Assembly (NCBI RefSeq): GCF_030658505.1
Contig: NZ_JAUTXR010000156.1
Location: 1-64,000, forward strand
DNA: 64,000 nt
DNA from: Stenotrophomonas raiganjensis (SeqCode)
Lineage (GTDB): Bacteria > Pseudomonadota > Gammaproteobacteria > Xanthomonadales > Xanthomonadaceae
Direction: 5' to 3'
Made by a program: the position numbers and the translations under genes. Below, in pieces: positions 54,045 through 62,522 of the stretch. Numbering within the stretch: the first letter of the stretch is position 1; each line of letters opens with the position of its first letter. The notes beneath the pieces were generated by a model. It was not told where the DNA came from. It saw nothing but the letters and a program-made list of their open reading frames with translations, and searched no databases.

Positions 54045-55546
54045 GTGAATCGCGCATCCTGGTGCTGGACAACGACGCCGTGCGTGCCGAGCGCACCGTT
54101 GCCCTGCTGGAATTCATGGACTTCAACCCGCGCTGGGTTTCCGACGCAGCCGACTTCGACCTGGGCCGCCAGCGCCAGAACGACTGGATGGCGGTGATCG
54201 TCGGCAGCCTGGACGACACCGCTGCCAGCACCGCACTGTACGACTGGCTGGGCGGTAGCAGCCTGCCGCCCCCGGTACTGCTGGCCGATGGTGATGCCAC
54301 TGCGTTTGCCCAGCAGCACGGGCTGCACGAAGCCAACATCTGGCCGCTGGAAACGCCGCTGCGCCATGCGCAGATGGAAGCCCTGCTGCGCCGCGCGAGC
54401 CTCAAACGCCTGGACGCCGAGCACCAGGCCGGCGCCGCGCAGGACCAAGGCCCGACCGGCAACGGCCCGGCGGTGACTGCGTTGCGCACCATGATCGAGC
54501 AGGTGGCCGCGTTCGATACCACCGTGCTGGTGCTGGGCGAATCCGGTACCGGCAAGGAAGTGGTCTCGCGCGCCATCCACCAGCGCTCGCCGCGGCGTGA
54601 CGGACCGTTCGTCGCAATCAACTGCGGCGCCATTCCGCCGGACCTGCTGGAAAGCGAACTGTTCGGCCACGAAAAAGGTGCCTTTACCGGCGCGCTGACC
54701 GCCCGCAAGGGCCGTTTCGAAATGGCCGAGGGTGGCACCCTGCTGCTCGACGAAATCGGCGACATGAGCCTGCCGATGCAGGTGAAGCTGCTGCGCGTAC
54801 TGCAGGAACGCAGCTTCGAGCGTGTGGGTGGCAACCAGACCATCCGCTGCAACGTGCGCGTCGTGGCTGCAACCCACCGCGATCTGGAAACGCGCATCGC
54901 CGAAGGCAAGTTCCGCGAGGATCTGTTCTACCGCCTCAACGTGTTCCCGATCGACGTGCCCGCCCTGCGCGAGCGTCGCGAGGACCTGCCGGCGCTGGTG
55001 GAAACCATCGCCGCACAGCTGGCCCGCACCGGCCGTGGCGAAGTCCGCTTCACCCCGGAAGCCCTGCAGGCACTGGCCGGCTACGACTGGCCGGGCAACG
55101 TGCGCGAGCTGACCAATCTGGTCGAGCGCCTGGCCGTGCTGCATCCGGGCGGTTCGGTGCGCGTACAGGACCTGCCGGCCCGCTATCGTGGCGATGCGGC
55201 ACTGGCTGTCGCGCCGGTAGCGGCTCCGGCGCCGCCGCTGGCCAGTGAAGAACGCCTGGACCTGCGCAGCTTCTCGTTCCACACCCCGGGCAGCGGCAAC
55301 CAGCCAGCGCTGGAGCACGGCATCGCCGTCAATCGCCCGGCTGCACCGGCCGCACTGCCCGACGAGGGCATGGACCTGCGCAACCACATGGCCAACATCG
55401 AACTGGGCCTGATCAACGAAGCGCTGGAACGCACCCAGGGCGTGGTCGCCCACGCCGCCCAGCTGCTTGGCCTGCGCCGCACCACCCTGGTGGAAAAGCT
55501 GCGCAAGTACGGCATTGAACGTGAGCAGGCCGAACTGGCCGGCTGA
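54041..55546 (+). CDS. fleQ: FleQ, sigma-54-dependent flagellar master activator
   Basis: The 501-residue activator has an N-terminal FleQ/receiver-like domain (1-120) lacking the usual phosphoacceptor Asp, an AAA+ domain (about 140-375) and a C-terminal Fis-type HTH ([20 protein letters not shown]). The AAA+ domain has Walker A GESGTGKE (166-173), the sigma-54 loop GAFTGA (213-218) and Walker [10 protein letters not shown]. In Pseudomonas and Xanthomonas FleQ binds c-di-GMP. Start is GTG at 54041, overlapping the receiver-protein stop. It is the expected activator of the sigma-54 promoters listed here. Confidence 0.95.
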   Translation: MSESRILVLDNDAVRAERTVALLEFMDFNPRWVSDAADFDLGRQRQNDWMAVIVGSLDDTAASTALYDWLGGSSLPPPVLLADGDATAFAQQHGLHEANIWPLETPLRHAQMEALLRRASLKRLDAEHQAGAAQDQGPTGNGPAVTALRTMIEQVAAFDTTVLVLGESGTGKEVVSRAIHQRSPRRDGPFVAINCGAIPPDLLESELFGHEKGAFTGALTARKGRFEMAEGGTLLLDEIGDMSLPMQVKLLRVLQERSFERVGGNQTIRCNVRVVAATHRDLETRIAEGKFREDLFYRLNVFPIDVPALRERREDLPALVETIAAQLARTGRGEVRFTPEALQALAGYDWPGNVRELTNLVERLAVLHPGGSVRVQDLPARYRGDAALAVAPVAAPAPPLASEERLDLRSFSFHTPGSGNQPALEHGIAVNRPAAPAALPDEGMDLRNHMANIELGLINEALERTQGVVAHAAQLLGLRRTTLVEKLRKYGIEREQAELAG

Positions 55547-55574
55547 CGCGTGCTGTCAGCATGAAGGGGGCACG

Positions 55575-55598
55575 AACGCCTGGGCTTGCCCGGGCGTT
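55575..55598 (+). terminator. Terminator of the rpoN2-fleQ unit
   Basis: An 11-bp stem AACGCCTGGGC / GCCCGGGCGTT (one G-T pair) is followed by GGTGTTTGTGGGATTT, 29 bases after the fleQ stop. Confidence 0.55.
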
Positions 55599-55686
55599 GG
55601 TGTTTGTGGGATTTGCAACTATTCCCGATGCGCTTCGCTCCGGGACGCAATAGCCTCAAGGGTTGCGATTGCCACCGAGGAATGCC

Positions 55687-56029
55687 ATGAGCGAGACCTT
55701 TGAAGGCTCCATGCAGGAAATACTGGAATCCATGCTCAGCGTTTGTCTGGAGTACGGAGAGAATCGCGTGGATGGTGTGTACCTGTACGGCGCAGCGGAA
55801 GCTGGTACTTCCTCTGCAGACGTCTTCTATGAAATAGGTAGTGGCATCTACAGGATTCACGAGTTGAACGACTCTCCCGTCGCCCGGGATGGGCAGCAGT
55901 TTGATGTATCACAAGTTCAGCCATGACCTTCATTTCACTAATACCGAGGATCTCCTACCGAGTGACTTTTTCGAAGCGTGGCTCCAGGAAGTGAAGGAGC
56001 GCACCTCAAACGCCAATGTCGACGGTTAG
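55687..56029 (+). pseudogene. Decayed immunity-protein-like gene
   Basis: The first frame (ATG 55687, GAGGA upstream) reads MSETFEGSMQEILESMLSVC and VDGVYLYGAAEAGTSSADVF followed by YEIGSGIYRIHELND, then stops at 55926. A second frame from about 55890 reads GSSLMYHKFSHDLHFTNTED then LLPSDFFEAWLQEVKERTSN, ending at TAG 56029. As I recall the family (small proteins often annotated as DUF600-like or as immunity proteins), the two pieces are the N- and C-terminal parts of one protein. A middle segment of some 35-40 residues appears to be missing, so this looks like an internal deletion with a frame change. GC is near 50 percent, far below its surroundings. No toxin gene is adjacent. Confidence 0.55.
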
Positions 56030-56159
56030 CCGGGAGCGCAATTCCGGAACGAAGATGAGGCCACCGTGGTCAGCTGACCCCGTTTCATTTGCACGTTTTC
56101 CTAGAGACAACGCAGCCGCAGTGCGGTGCATTGCAGGGACACCCCAAGGAGCTCCCACC

Positions 56160-56576
56160 ATGCACCGCACCACCCTGCTCGCCGCCCTGCTCTTCCCGGT
56201 CCTGGCCACTGCCGCCAACTGCTACCTGCCGACCACTCTGGACCAACGCCAGTTCACCAACCTCAGCGACCCGCTGTACGCACCGGACAACCCCAACGCC
56301 GGACGCATGGTGCAGGTCAGCTTCGCCGGCAGCCAGTACGTGCTGGACATCCTCGGCACCGGCCTCCGCATCGGTGGCAGCTACCGCTATCAACGCCTGG
56401 CCCCGCATATCGCGGAAATCCAGATGACTGAAAGCCACCCAGCCGGTCCCGCCCACTACACCCTCCTGCTGACCTGCCTGAGCGACCACCAGGGTCGTTT
56501 CATCTACACCCAGCACGACGGCCCCATCGCACCGCGCCAGCGCCAGAATTCCGGCCACTGGACCCTGCAGCCGTAG
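56160..56576 (+). CDS. Exported hypothetical protein (138 aa)
   Basis: The precursor has a signal peptide (MHRTTLLAALLFPVLATAA) and a mature part beginning NCYLPTTLDQRQFTNLSDPL with two Cys residues (second in LLLTCLSDHQG). AAGGAG lies eight bases before the ATG, which fixes the start. The mature domain looks beta-rich. No family is recognised. It lies between the decayed gene and a repeat-rich gap before fliE, and its base composition is like the core genome. Confidence 0.7.
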   Translation: MHRTTLLAALLFPVLATAANCYLPTTLDQRQFTNLSDPLYAPDNPNAGRMVQVSFAGSQYVLDILGTGLRIGGSYRYQRLAPHIAEIQMTESHPAGPAHYTLLLTCLSDHQGRFIYTQHDGPIAPRQRQNSGHWTLQP

Positions 56577-56613
56577 GCCAGAAAACCGACGCCGGTTAAA
56601 TGGCGCCACGACC

Positions 56614-56673
56614 GGAGTCAGAGCCGGTTGCGTTGCAACGGGATCCGACCCCGTGCCGACCAACGGTCGGCAC
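56614..56673. repeat. Two adjacent palindromic repeats
   Basis: A GGNGTC...GACCCC imperfect hairpin (56614-56652) is followed directly by a GTGCCGACC..GGTCGGCAC palindrome (56653-56673). They begin the 435-base gene-free stretch between 56577 and 57011. Confidence 0.6.
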
Positions 56674-56733
56674 CCACCACCATCAGAAGCACCATCAGCA
56701 GCAGGTTCCAACAGATCGCGGCCCACTGTCGAA

Positions 56734-56835
56734 GGCGGGGTGGGTCCGGTTGCGGGGGTGTCCGCGGCATGGATGCCGCAGCCAGGCCCCCAAGGACGGG
56801 TTTACGGCGTCCCCCGTAACCGGACCCACCCCGCC
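56734..56835. repeat. 102-base inverted-repeat element upstream of fliE
   Basis: Arms GGCGGGGTGGGTCCGGTT (from 56734) and AACCGGACCCACCCCGCC (to 56835) are perfect 18-bp inverted repeats, extended by CGGGGG/CCCCCG after one mismatch. The centre holds a second hairpin, GCGGCAT-GG-ATGCCGC. The whole can fold as a long cruciform or RNA stem. It is followed by GACGTTGATGTTGACGT and a short AGGGC-GCA-GCCCT hairpin. I believe such elements recur in Stenotrophomonas genomes, but this needs a search. Confidence 0.7.
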
Positions 56836-56949
56836 ACCCCACGGATAGCCCGATTTTGACGTTGATGTTGACGTGGCCTCTGCGGGTGCAGGGCGCAGCC
56901 CTGCCACCAAACACCCCCACCCTCACTTCACTGAATCGAAAACCGGTTT

Positions 56950-56965
56950 CGGCACGGCACTTGCA
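56950..56965 (+). promoter_or_regulatory. Sigma-54 promoter of the fliE operon
   Basis: CGGCACG-GCAC-TTGCA has GG at 56951-56952 and GC at 56963-56964, the -24/-12 register, 47 bases before the fliE ATG. Confidence 0.85.
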
Positions 56966-57011
56966 CTGGCTACAGCAGACAACCCCATCCCTGTTTCTGG
57001 AACCGTTGCAG

Positions 57012-57377
57012 ATGTCCCACTCCGTCACTTCGATCCTTTCGCAGATCCGCTCCTATCAGACCCAGATGGGACAGCCGGCGCTCAACCCGCTGGGCGAAAC
57101 GCCTCGCAGCAACGCCCTGCCGGGCACGGTGCTGGATGCACCGCAGGCCCAGCCGGCCAGCTTCACCGAAACCCTGCGTGGTGCGATTGCCGGCGTCAAC
57201 GATGCGCAACAGAAATCCGGCGCCCTCGCCAAGGCCTTCGAAATGGGCGACCCCAGCGCCGACCTCGCCAAGGTGATGGTCGCCTCGCAGCAGTCCCAGA
57301 TCGCCTTCCGCGCCACCGTGGAAGTCCGCAACCGTCTCGTCCAGGCTTACCAGGACGTGATGAACATGCCGCTGTAA
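57012..57377 (+). CDS. fliE: FliE, basal-body MS ring-rod junction protein
   Basis: The 121-residue protein begins MSHSVTSILSQIRSYQTQMG and ends with the FliE core SADLAKVMVASQQSQIAFRA, then EVRNRLVQAYQDVMNMPL. It joins the MS ring to the rod and is the first gene of a sigma-54-driven series fliEFGHIJK. Upstream in-frame codons lie in the promoter and repeat region and are excluded. Confidence 0.95.
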   Translation: MSHSVTSILSQIRSYQTQMGQPALNPLGETPRSNALPGTVLDAPQAQPASFTETLRGAIAGVNDAQQKSGALAKAFEMGDPSADLAKVMVASQQSQIAFRATVEVRNRLVQAYQDVMNMPL

Positions 57378-57390
57378 GGAATAGAGACGC

Positions 57391-59037
57391 ATGGCACTGA
57401 CGCTCTCCAAGGACAGCCTGAACGCCGAAAAGGCCGGGCAATGGTTCGACCGCCTGCAGAGCCTGCAGATCACCCGTCGGCTGGGCCTGATGGCGATGAT
57501 CGCGGTGGCGGTGGCGGCAGGCCTGTCCGTGTTCTTCTGGTCGCAGAAGCCGGGCATGGTCCCGCTGTACACCGGCCTGGACCAGAAGGCCACCGCTGAA
57601 GCCACCGACCTGCTGCGCGCCGCGCAGATTCCGTTCGCGCTCGACCCGGCCACCGGTGGCATCACCGTGCCGGAAAAGAACCTGCACGACGCCCGCCTGA
57701 AGCTGGCCGGTTCCGGCCTGACCGACAGTGGCAAGCTCGGCTTCGAGCTGATGGAACGCGACCCGGGCTTCGGCGTCAGCCAGTTCGTCGAAAGCGCGCG
57801 CTACCAGCACGCGCTGGAAACCGAACTGTCGCGCACCATCAACACGCTGCGCCCGGTGCGCGATTCGCGCGTGCACCTGGCCATTCCCAAGCCCAGCGCC
57901 TTCACCCGCCAGCGCGACGTAGCCAGTGCCTCGGTCACCCTGGAACTACGTGGTGGCCAGCAGCTGGAACGCAGCCAGGTGGACGCCATCGTGCACATGG
58001 TCGCGGCCAGCATCCCGGACCTCGCGCCGGAACGGGTGACCGTCGTCGACCAGAGTGGGCGCATGCTCAGCATCACCGACCCGAACAGCGAAGCGGCGGT
58101 CAACGCGGCCCAGTTCGAGCAGGTGCGCCGCCAGGAAACCTCGTTCAACCAGCGCATCCGCGAGCTGCTGGAACCGATGACCGGCCCTGGCCGCGTCAAC
58201 CCGGAAGTGAGCGTGGACATGGATTTCTCGGTGACCGAGGAGGCCCGCGAGCTTTACAACGGTGAGCCGCAGAAGCTGCGCAGCGAGCAGATGAGCGAGA
58301 ACACCACCAGCACCCCGGGGCCGCAGGGTGTGCCGGGTGCCACCAGCAACAGCCCGCCGGGCCAGCAGGCCGCCCCGGCTACCGCACAGACCCCGACCGA
58401 AAGCAGCAAGAACGCGACCCGCAACTACGAGCTGGACCGCACCCTGCAGCACACCCGCCAGCCGGCCGGCCGCATCAAGCGCGTGTCGGTGGCGGTGCTG
58501 GTGGACAACGTGCCGCGCGCCGGCGCCAACGGCAAGATGAGCCCGCAGCCGCTGTCGGCCGCCGAACTGACCCGCGTCGAGGCCCTGGTCAAGCAGGCGG
58601 TCGGCTTCAATGCCGAGCGTGGCGATACCGTGTCGGTGATGAATGCCCCGTTCGTGCGCGAGATCACGCCCGAACAAGGCCCGGCCTGGTGGGAACTGCC
58701 GTGGGTGCACGATGCCGGCCGCATGCTGCTGGGCGCAATCGTGGTGCTGGCGCTGCTGTTCGGCGTGCTGCGCCCGGCACTGCGCGCGATTACCGGGCAG
58801 AGCAAGAAGAACGACGAACAGGCACTGGAACCGCATACCGCGGACGTACAGCTGGTCGATGACGATGGCATGCCGCTGCCGGCGCTGGGCGCCGACCGGG
58901 CCAGCCTGGGTGGGCCGGAGGCGCTGGCCCTGCCGGTGGATTCATATGAGGAACGACTGCGGATGGCGCGTGAAGCCGTGAAGACCGACTCCAAGCGCGT
59001 GGCCCAGGTGGTCAAGGGCTGGGTGGCCAATGACTGA
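57391..59037 (+). CDS. fliF: FliF, MS-ring protein
   Basis: The 548-residue protein has an N-terminal membrane segment (about 33-51) and the ring-building motifs SGLTDSGKLGFELMERDPGF and YQHALETELSRTINTLRPVR. A disordered Pro/Thr/Asn loop (about 300-350) and a second membrane segment (about 440-462) follow. The C-terminal tail binds FliG (YEERLRMAREAVKTDSKRVA, VVKGWV). Length is typical. It overlaps fliG by eight bases. Confidence 0.96.
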   Translation: MALTLSKDSLNAEKAGQWFDRLQSLQITRRLGLMAMIAVAVAAGLSVFFWSQKPGMVPLYTGLDQKATAEATDLLRAAQIPFALDPATGGITVPEKNLHDARLKLAGSGLTDSGKLGFELMERDPGFGVSQFVESARYQHALETELSRTINTLRPVRDSRVHLAIPKPSAFTRQRDVASASVTLELRGGQQLERSQVDAIVHMVAASIPDLAPERVTVVDQSGRMLSITDPNSEAAVNAAQFEQVRRQETSFNQRIRELLEPMTGPGRVNPEVSVDMDFSVTEEARELYNGEPQKLRSEQMSENTTSTPGPQGVPGATSNSPPGQQAAPATAQTPTESSKNATRNYELDRTLQHTRQPAGRIKRVSVAVLVDNVPRAGANGKMSPQPLSAAELTRVEALVKQAVGFNAERGDTVSVMNAPFVREITPEQGPAWWELPWVHDAGRMLLGAIVVLALLFGVLRPALRAITGQSKKNDEQALEPHTADVQLVDDDGMPLPALGADRASLGGPEALALPVDSYEERLRMAREAVKTDSKRVAQVVKGWVAND

Positions 59038-60031
59038 GCCGCAATTGACCGGCGTGCAGCGCGCGGCCGTACTGCTGCTATCCCTGGGTGAGCTGGACGC
59101 GGCCGAGGTGCTGCGCCACATGGAACCCAAGGAAGTGCAGAAGATCGGCATCGCCATGGCCACCATGACCGACATCACCCGCGAGCAGGTGGAACGGGTG
59201 ATGGACCAGTTCGGCCAGGAGCTGGGCTCGAAGACTTCGCTGGGCGTTGGCTCGGACGACTACATCCGCAACATGCTGGTGCAGGCGCTGGGCAGCGAGA
59301 AGGCCGGCAACCTGATCGACCGCATCCTGCTCGGCCGCAACACCACCGGCCTGGACGCGCTGAAGTGGATGGACCCGCGTGCGGTGGCCGACCTGGTGCG
59401 CAACGAGCACCCGCAGATCATCGCCATCGTGATGGCGCACCTGGAAACCGACCAGGCCGCCGACGCGCTGAAGCTGCTGCCCGACCGCACCCGCGTGGAC
59501 GTGCTGCTGCGCATCGCCACCCTCGACGGCATTCCGCCGAACGCACTCAATGAACTCAACGAGATCATGGAGCGCCAGTTCGCCGGCAACCAGAACCTGA
59601 AGTCGTCCAACATCGGCGGCGTGCAGTGCGCGGCCAACATCCTGAACTTCATGGACAGCGGACAGGACCAGGCGATCCTGGGCGAGATCGCGCGCATCGA
59701 CGCGCCACTGAGCAACCGCATCCAGGACCTGATGTTCGTGTTCGACGATCTGGTCGACCTCGACGATCGCGAAATGCAGCTGGTGCTGCGCGAAGTGAGC
59801 GGCGAGCGCCTGGGCCTGGCCCTGCGCGGTGCCGACATCAAGGTGCGCGACAAGATCACCCGCAACATGTCGCAGCGCGCGGCCGAAATCCTGCTGGAAG
59901 ACATGGAAGCTCGTGGCCCGGTGCGCCTGTCCGACGTGGAAGGCGCGCAGCGTGAGATCCTGGCCATCGTCAAGCGCATGGCCGATGAAGGCACCGTCAC
60001 CATCGGTGGCAGCGCGGAGGCCATGCTGTGA
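59030..60031 (+). CDS. fliG: FliG, motor switch protein
   Basis: The 333-residue protein has three FliG domains: LTGVQRAAVLLLSLGELDAA at the N-terminus, the middle EHPQIIAIVMAHLETDQAAD (EHPQ motif), and the C-terminal torque domain with FVFDDLVDLDDREMQLVLRE and NMSQRAAEILLEDMEARGPV. It transmits torque from the stator to the ring. It overlaps fliF by eight bases and fliH by four (GTGA). Confidence 0.97.
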   Translation: MTEPQLTGVQRAAVLLLSLGELDAAEVLRHMEPKEVQKIGIAMATMTDITREQVERVMDQFGQELGSKTSLGVGSDDYIRNMLVQALGSEKAGNLIDRILLGRNTTGLDALKWMDPRAVADLVRNEHPQIIAIVMAHLETDQAADALKLLPDRTRVDVLLRIATLDGIPPNALNELNEIMERQFAGNQNLKSSNIGGVQCAANILNFMDSGQDQAILGEIARIDAPLSNRIQDLMFVFDDLVDLDDREMQLVLREVSGERLGLALRGADIKVRDKITRNMSQRAAEILLEDMEARGPVRLSDVEGAQREILAIVKRMADEGTVTIGGSAEAML

Positions 60032-60669
60032 GCAACGTCGTGCGCTGGCTTGCCCCGGACCTGCTGGCCCAGCCCGAACCGGCGCTGGATCAGGAGGATG
60101 CGTTCGAGCTCACCGAGCCCGACCCGGAACACGAACCCGAACCGCCGCTGCAGCTGCCGACCCTGGAGGAAATCCAGGCGATCCAGGACAGCGCCGAGAA
60201 GGAAGGCTTCCAGCACGGCCATGCCGAAGGCTACGGCCAGGGCCAGGCAGAAGTGCGGCGCCTTGCCGCGCAGATCGAGGGCATCCTCGACAACTTCAGC
60301 CGGCCGCTGGTGCGGCTGGAGAACGAAGTAGTCGGCGCCCTCGGCGAGCTGGCGGTACGCATCGCCGGTGCATTGGTCGGCCGCGCCTACGAGGCCGACC
60401 CCGCCCTGCTCGCGCAGCTGGTCGGCGAGGCGATCGATGCGGTGGGTGGCAGCACCCGCGAAGTGGAAGTGCGCCTGCATCCGGACGACATCGCCGCGCT
60501 CGCCCCGCTGCTGAACCTGTCGCCGCAGCAGCGCCTGGTCCCCGATACCAGCCTCAGCCGTGGCGACCTGCGCGTGCACGCCGAGGCCGTGCGCATCGAC
60601 GGCACCCTGGAAGCCCGCCTGCGTGGTGCGCTGGATGCGGTGATCCGCCAGACCGGAGCAGGCGCATGA
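60028..60669 (+). CDS. fliH: FliH, regulator of the export ATPase
   Basis: The 213-residue protein has an acidic Pro/Glu-rich N-terminus, a central heptad helix with GHAEGYGQGQAEVRRLAAQI (GxxxG-like repeats typical of FliH) and a C-terminal domain EVEVRLHPDDIAALAPLLNL. It holds FliI as an inactive dimer. Start is GTG at 60028, overlapping the fliG stop. Confidence 0.92.
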   Translation: MSNVVRWLAPDLLAQPEPALDQEDAFELTEPDPEHEPEPPLQLPTLEEIQAIQDSAEKEGFQHGHAEGYGQGQAEVRRLAAQIEGILDNFSRPLVRLENEVVGALGELAVRIAGALVGRAYEADPALLAQLVGEAIDAVGGSTREVEVRLHPDDIAALAPLLNLSPQQRLVPDTSLSRGDLRVHAEAVRIDGTLEARLRGALDAVIRQTGAGA

Positions 60670-62051
60670 CGCCCGGATCGCAGCCAACCCCGCCGCCGGC
60701 CGACTGGGCCGTGGCCCGCAACCTGCGCCTGGCCCGTCGCCTCGACGGCCTGCGCGTGGACACCGCGCATGGCCGTGGCCTGATCCGCGAGGGCGTGCTG
60801 CGCCGCGCGGTCGGGCTGACCCTGGAAGCGGTCGGCTGCGAAGCGCCGCTGGGTGCCAGCTGCAAGGTGGAAGTGGTCGATGGTGGCTGGGTCGATGCCG
60901 AAGTGGTCGGCTTCGCCGGCGAGCGTACCTACCTGATGCCGAGCGCCGAACTGCACGGCCTGCTGCCCAACGCGCGCGTGGTGCCGTCGGCCCGCCGCGG
61001 AGGCGTGGAAGTGGGCGAAGGCCTGCTCGGCCGTGTCATCGACAGCGATGGCGTGCCGCTGGATGGCAAGGGCCCGATCCGCGCCGAAGGCCACGTCGGC
61101 ATGGCGGGCGTCTCGATCAATCCACTGGCGCGTGAACCGATCACCCAGCCGCTGGACGTCGGCGTGCGCGCGATCAACGCGCTGCTGCCGATCGGTCGCG
61201 GCCAGCGCGTCGGCCTGTTCGCCGGCTCCGGCGTCGGCAAGTCGACGCTGCTGGGCATGATGACCCGCTACACCGCCGCCGACGTCATCGTGGTCGGCCT
61301 GATCGGTGAACGTGGCCGCGAAGTACGCGATTTCGTCGAGACCACGCTGGGCGAGGAAGGCCTGCGCCGCGCAGTGGTGGTGGCCAGCCCCGCCGATCGC
61401 CCGCCGCTGGCGCGCCTGCACGGCGCCTACCGGGCCACCGCCATCGCCGAGTGGTTCCGCGACCAGGGCCTGAATGTGCTGCTGCTGATGGACTCGCTGA
61501 CCCGCTTTGCCCAGGCACAGCGCGAGATCGGCCTGTCGGTCGGTGAGCCGCCGACCACCCGCGGCTATCCACCGTCGGTGTTTGCCAAGCTGCCGGCGCT
61601 GGTCGAACGTGCCGGCAACGGCGCCAAGGGCCGGGGCTCGATCACGGCCTTCTACACGGTGTTGACCGAAGGTGATGATCCGCAGGACCCGATCGCCGAT
61701 GCGGCGCGCGCGATCCTCGACGGCCACATCCTGCTCTCGCGCCGCGTGGCCGACAGCGGCCTGTACCCGGCCATCGACGTTGAATCGTCGGTCAGCCGCG
61801 TGGTCACGGAAATCGCCGACGAGCCGTGGCGCCTGCGCATCCGCAAGCTGAAGCGGCTGGTCTCGGCCTATTCGGCCAACCGCGACCTGATTGCCATCGG
61901 CGCCTACCAGCGCGGCAACGACGCGGCCACCGATGAAGCCCTGGAACGCTGGCCGGAAATCATGGAGTTCCTCGGCCAGGACGTTGCCAAGGCCGCAGAT
62001 CTCCCGCACAGCCAGGCGGCACTGCAGCGCCTGGTGGAACAAGAGAGTTAA
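60666..62051 (+). CDS. fliI: FliI, flagellar export ATPase
   Basis: The 461-residue F1-beta-like ATPase has Walker A AGSGVGKS (186-193), GLIGERGREVRDF, Walker B VLLLMDSLTRFAQAQREI and GEPPTTRGYPPSVFAKLPAL, the type III ATPase signature. It supplies energy and unfolding for export. The ATG overlaps the fliH stop (ATGA). Confidence 0.97.
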   Translation: MTPGSQPTPPPADWAVARNLRLARRLDGLRVDTAHGRGLIREGVLRRAVGLTLEAVGCEAPLGASCKVEVVDGGWVDAEVVGFAGERTYLMPSAELHGLLPNARVVPSARRGGVEVGEGLLGRVIDSDGVPLDGKGPIRAEGHVGMAGVSINPLAREPITQPLDVGVRAINALLPIGRGQRVGLFAGSGVGKSTLLGMMTRYTAADVIVVGLIGERGREVRDFVETTLGEEGLRRAVVVASPADRPPLARLHGAYRATAIAEWFRDQGLNVLLLMDSLTRFAQAQREIGLSVGEPPTTRGYPPSVFAKLPALVERAGNGAKGRGSITAFYTVLTEGDDPQDPIADAARAILDGHILLSRRVADSGLYPAIDVESSVSRVVTEIADEPWRLRIRKLKRLVSAYSANRDLIAIGAYQRGNDAATDEALERWPEIMEFLGQDVAKAADLPHSQAALQRLVEQES

Positions 62052-62054
62052 GCC

Positions 62055-62522
62055 ATGAACCAGTCCAAGCGCATCGATCCCCTGCTCAAGCGGGCCCAGG
62101 AACACGAGGACGCGGTCGCCCGCGACCTTGCCGAACGCCAGCGCGTGCTCGATACCCATCTGTCGCGACTGGACGAACTGCGCCGCTATGCCGAGGAGTA
62201 TGCAAACGCCCAGATGGCAGCGACCAGCCCGGCGCAGCTGCTGAACCGGCGCGCCTTCCTCGACCGCCTCGACAGCGCGGTGGAGCAGCAGCAACGTACC
62301 GTGGATGGCAACCGCGAGAAGGTGGAAGCCGAACGCGCACGCCTGATCCTGGCCAGCCGCGACAAGGCAGTGCTGGAGCAGTTGGCCGCCAGTTACCGGG
62401 CGCAGGAAAAGGTCGTGACCGACCGCCGCGACCAGCGTGAGATGGACGACATCGGCGCACGGCGCGCTCGCCTGGTACAGGCCGAGGACCAGGACGGCGC
62501 CGAGCAGGGAGGCCGCTCGTGA
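62055..62522 (+). CDS. fliJ: FliJ, flagellar export chaperone
   Basis: The 155-residue, highly charged coiled-coil protein (MNQSKRIDPLLKRAQEHEDA, LLNRRAFLDRLDSAVEQQQR) fits FliJ in size, composition and place after fliI. FliJ acts as the central stalk of the FliI hexamer and recycles chaperones. Confidence 0.92.
   Translation: MNQSKRIDPLLKRAQEHEDAVARDLAERQRVLDTHLSRLDELRRYAEEYANAQMAATSPAQLLNRRAFLDRLDSAVEQQQRTVDGNREKVEAERARLILASRDKAVLEQLAASYRAQEKVVTDRRDQREMDDIGARRARLVQAEDQDGAEQGGRS

Noticed and set aside
59829..60665. A long in-frame extension upstream of fliI
   Set aside because: It overlaps fliG and fliH in another frame; the FliI family starts at MTPGSQPTPP (60666), which overlaps the fliH stop in the same coupled style as its neighbours.
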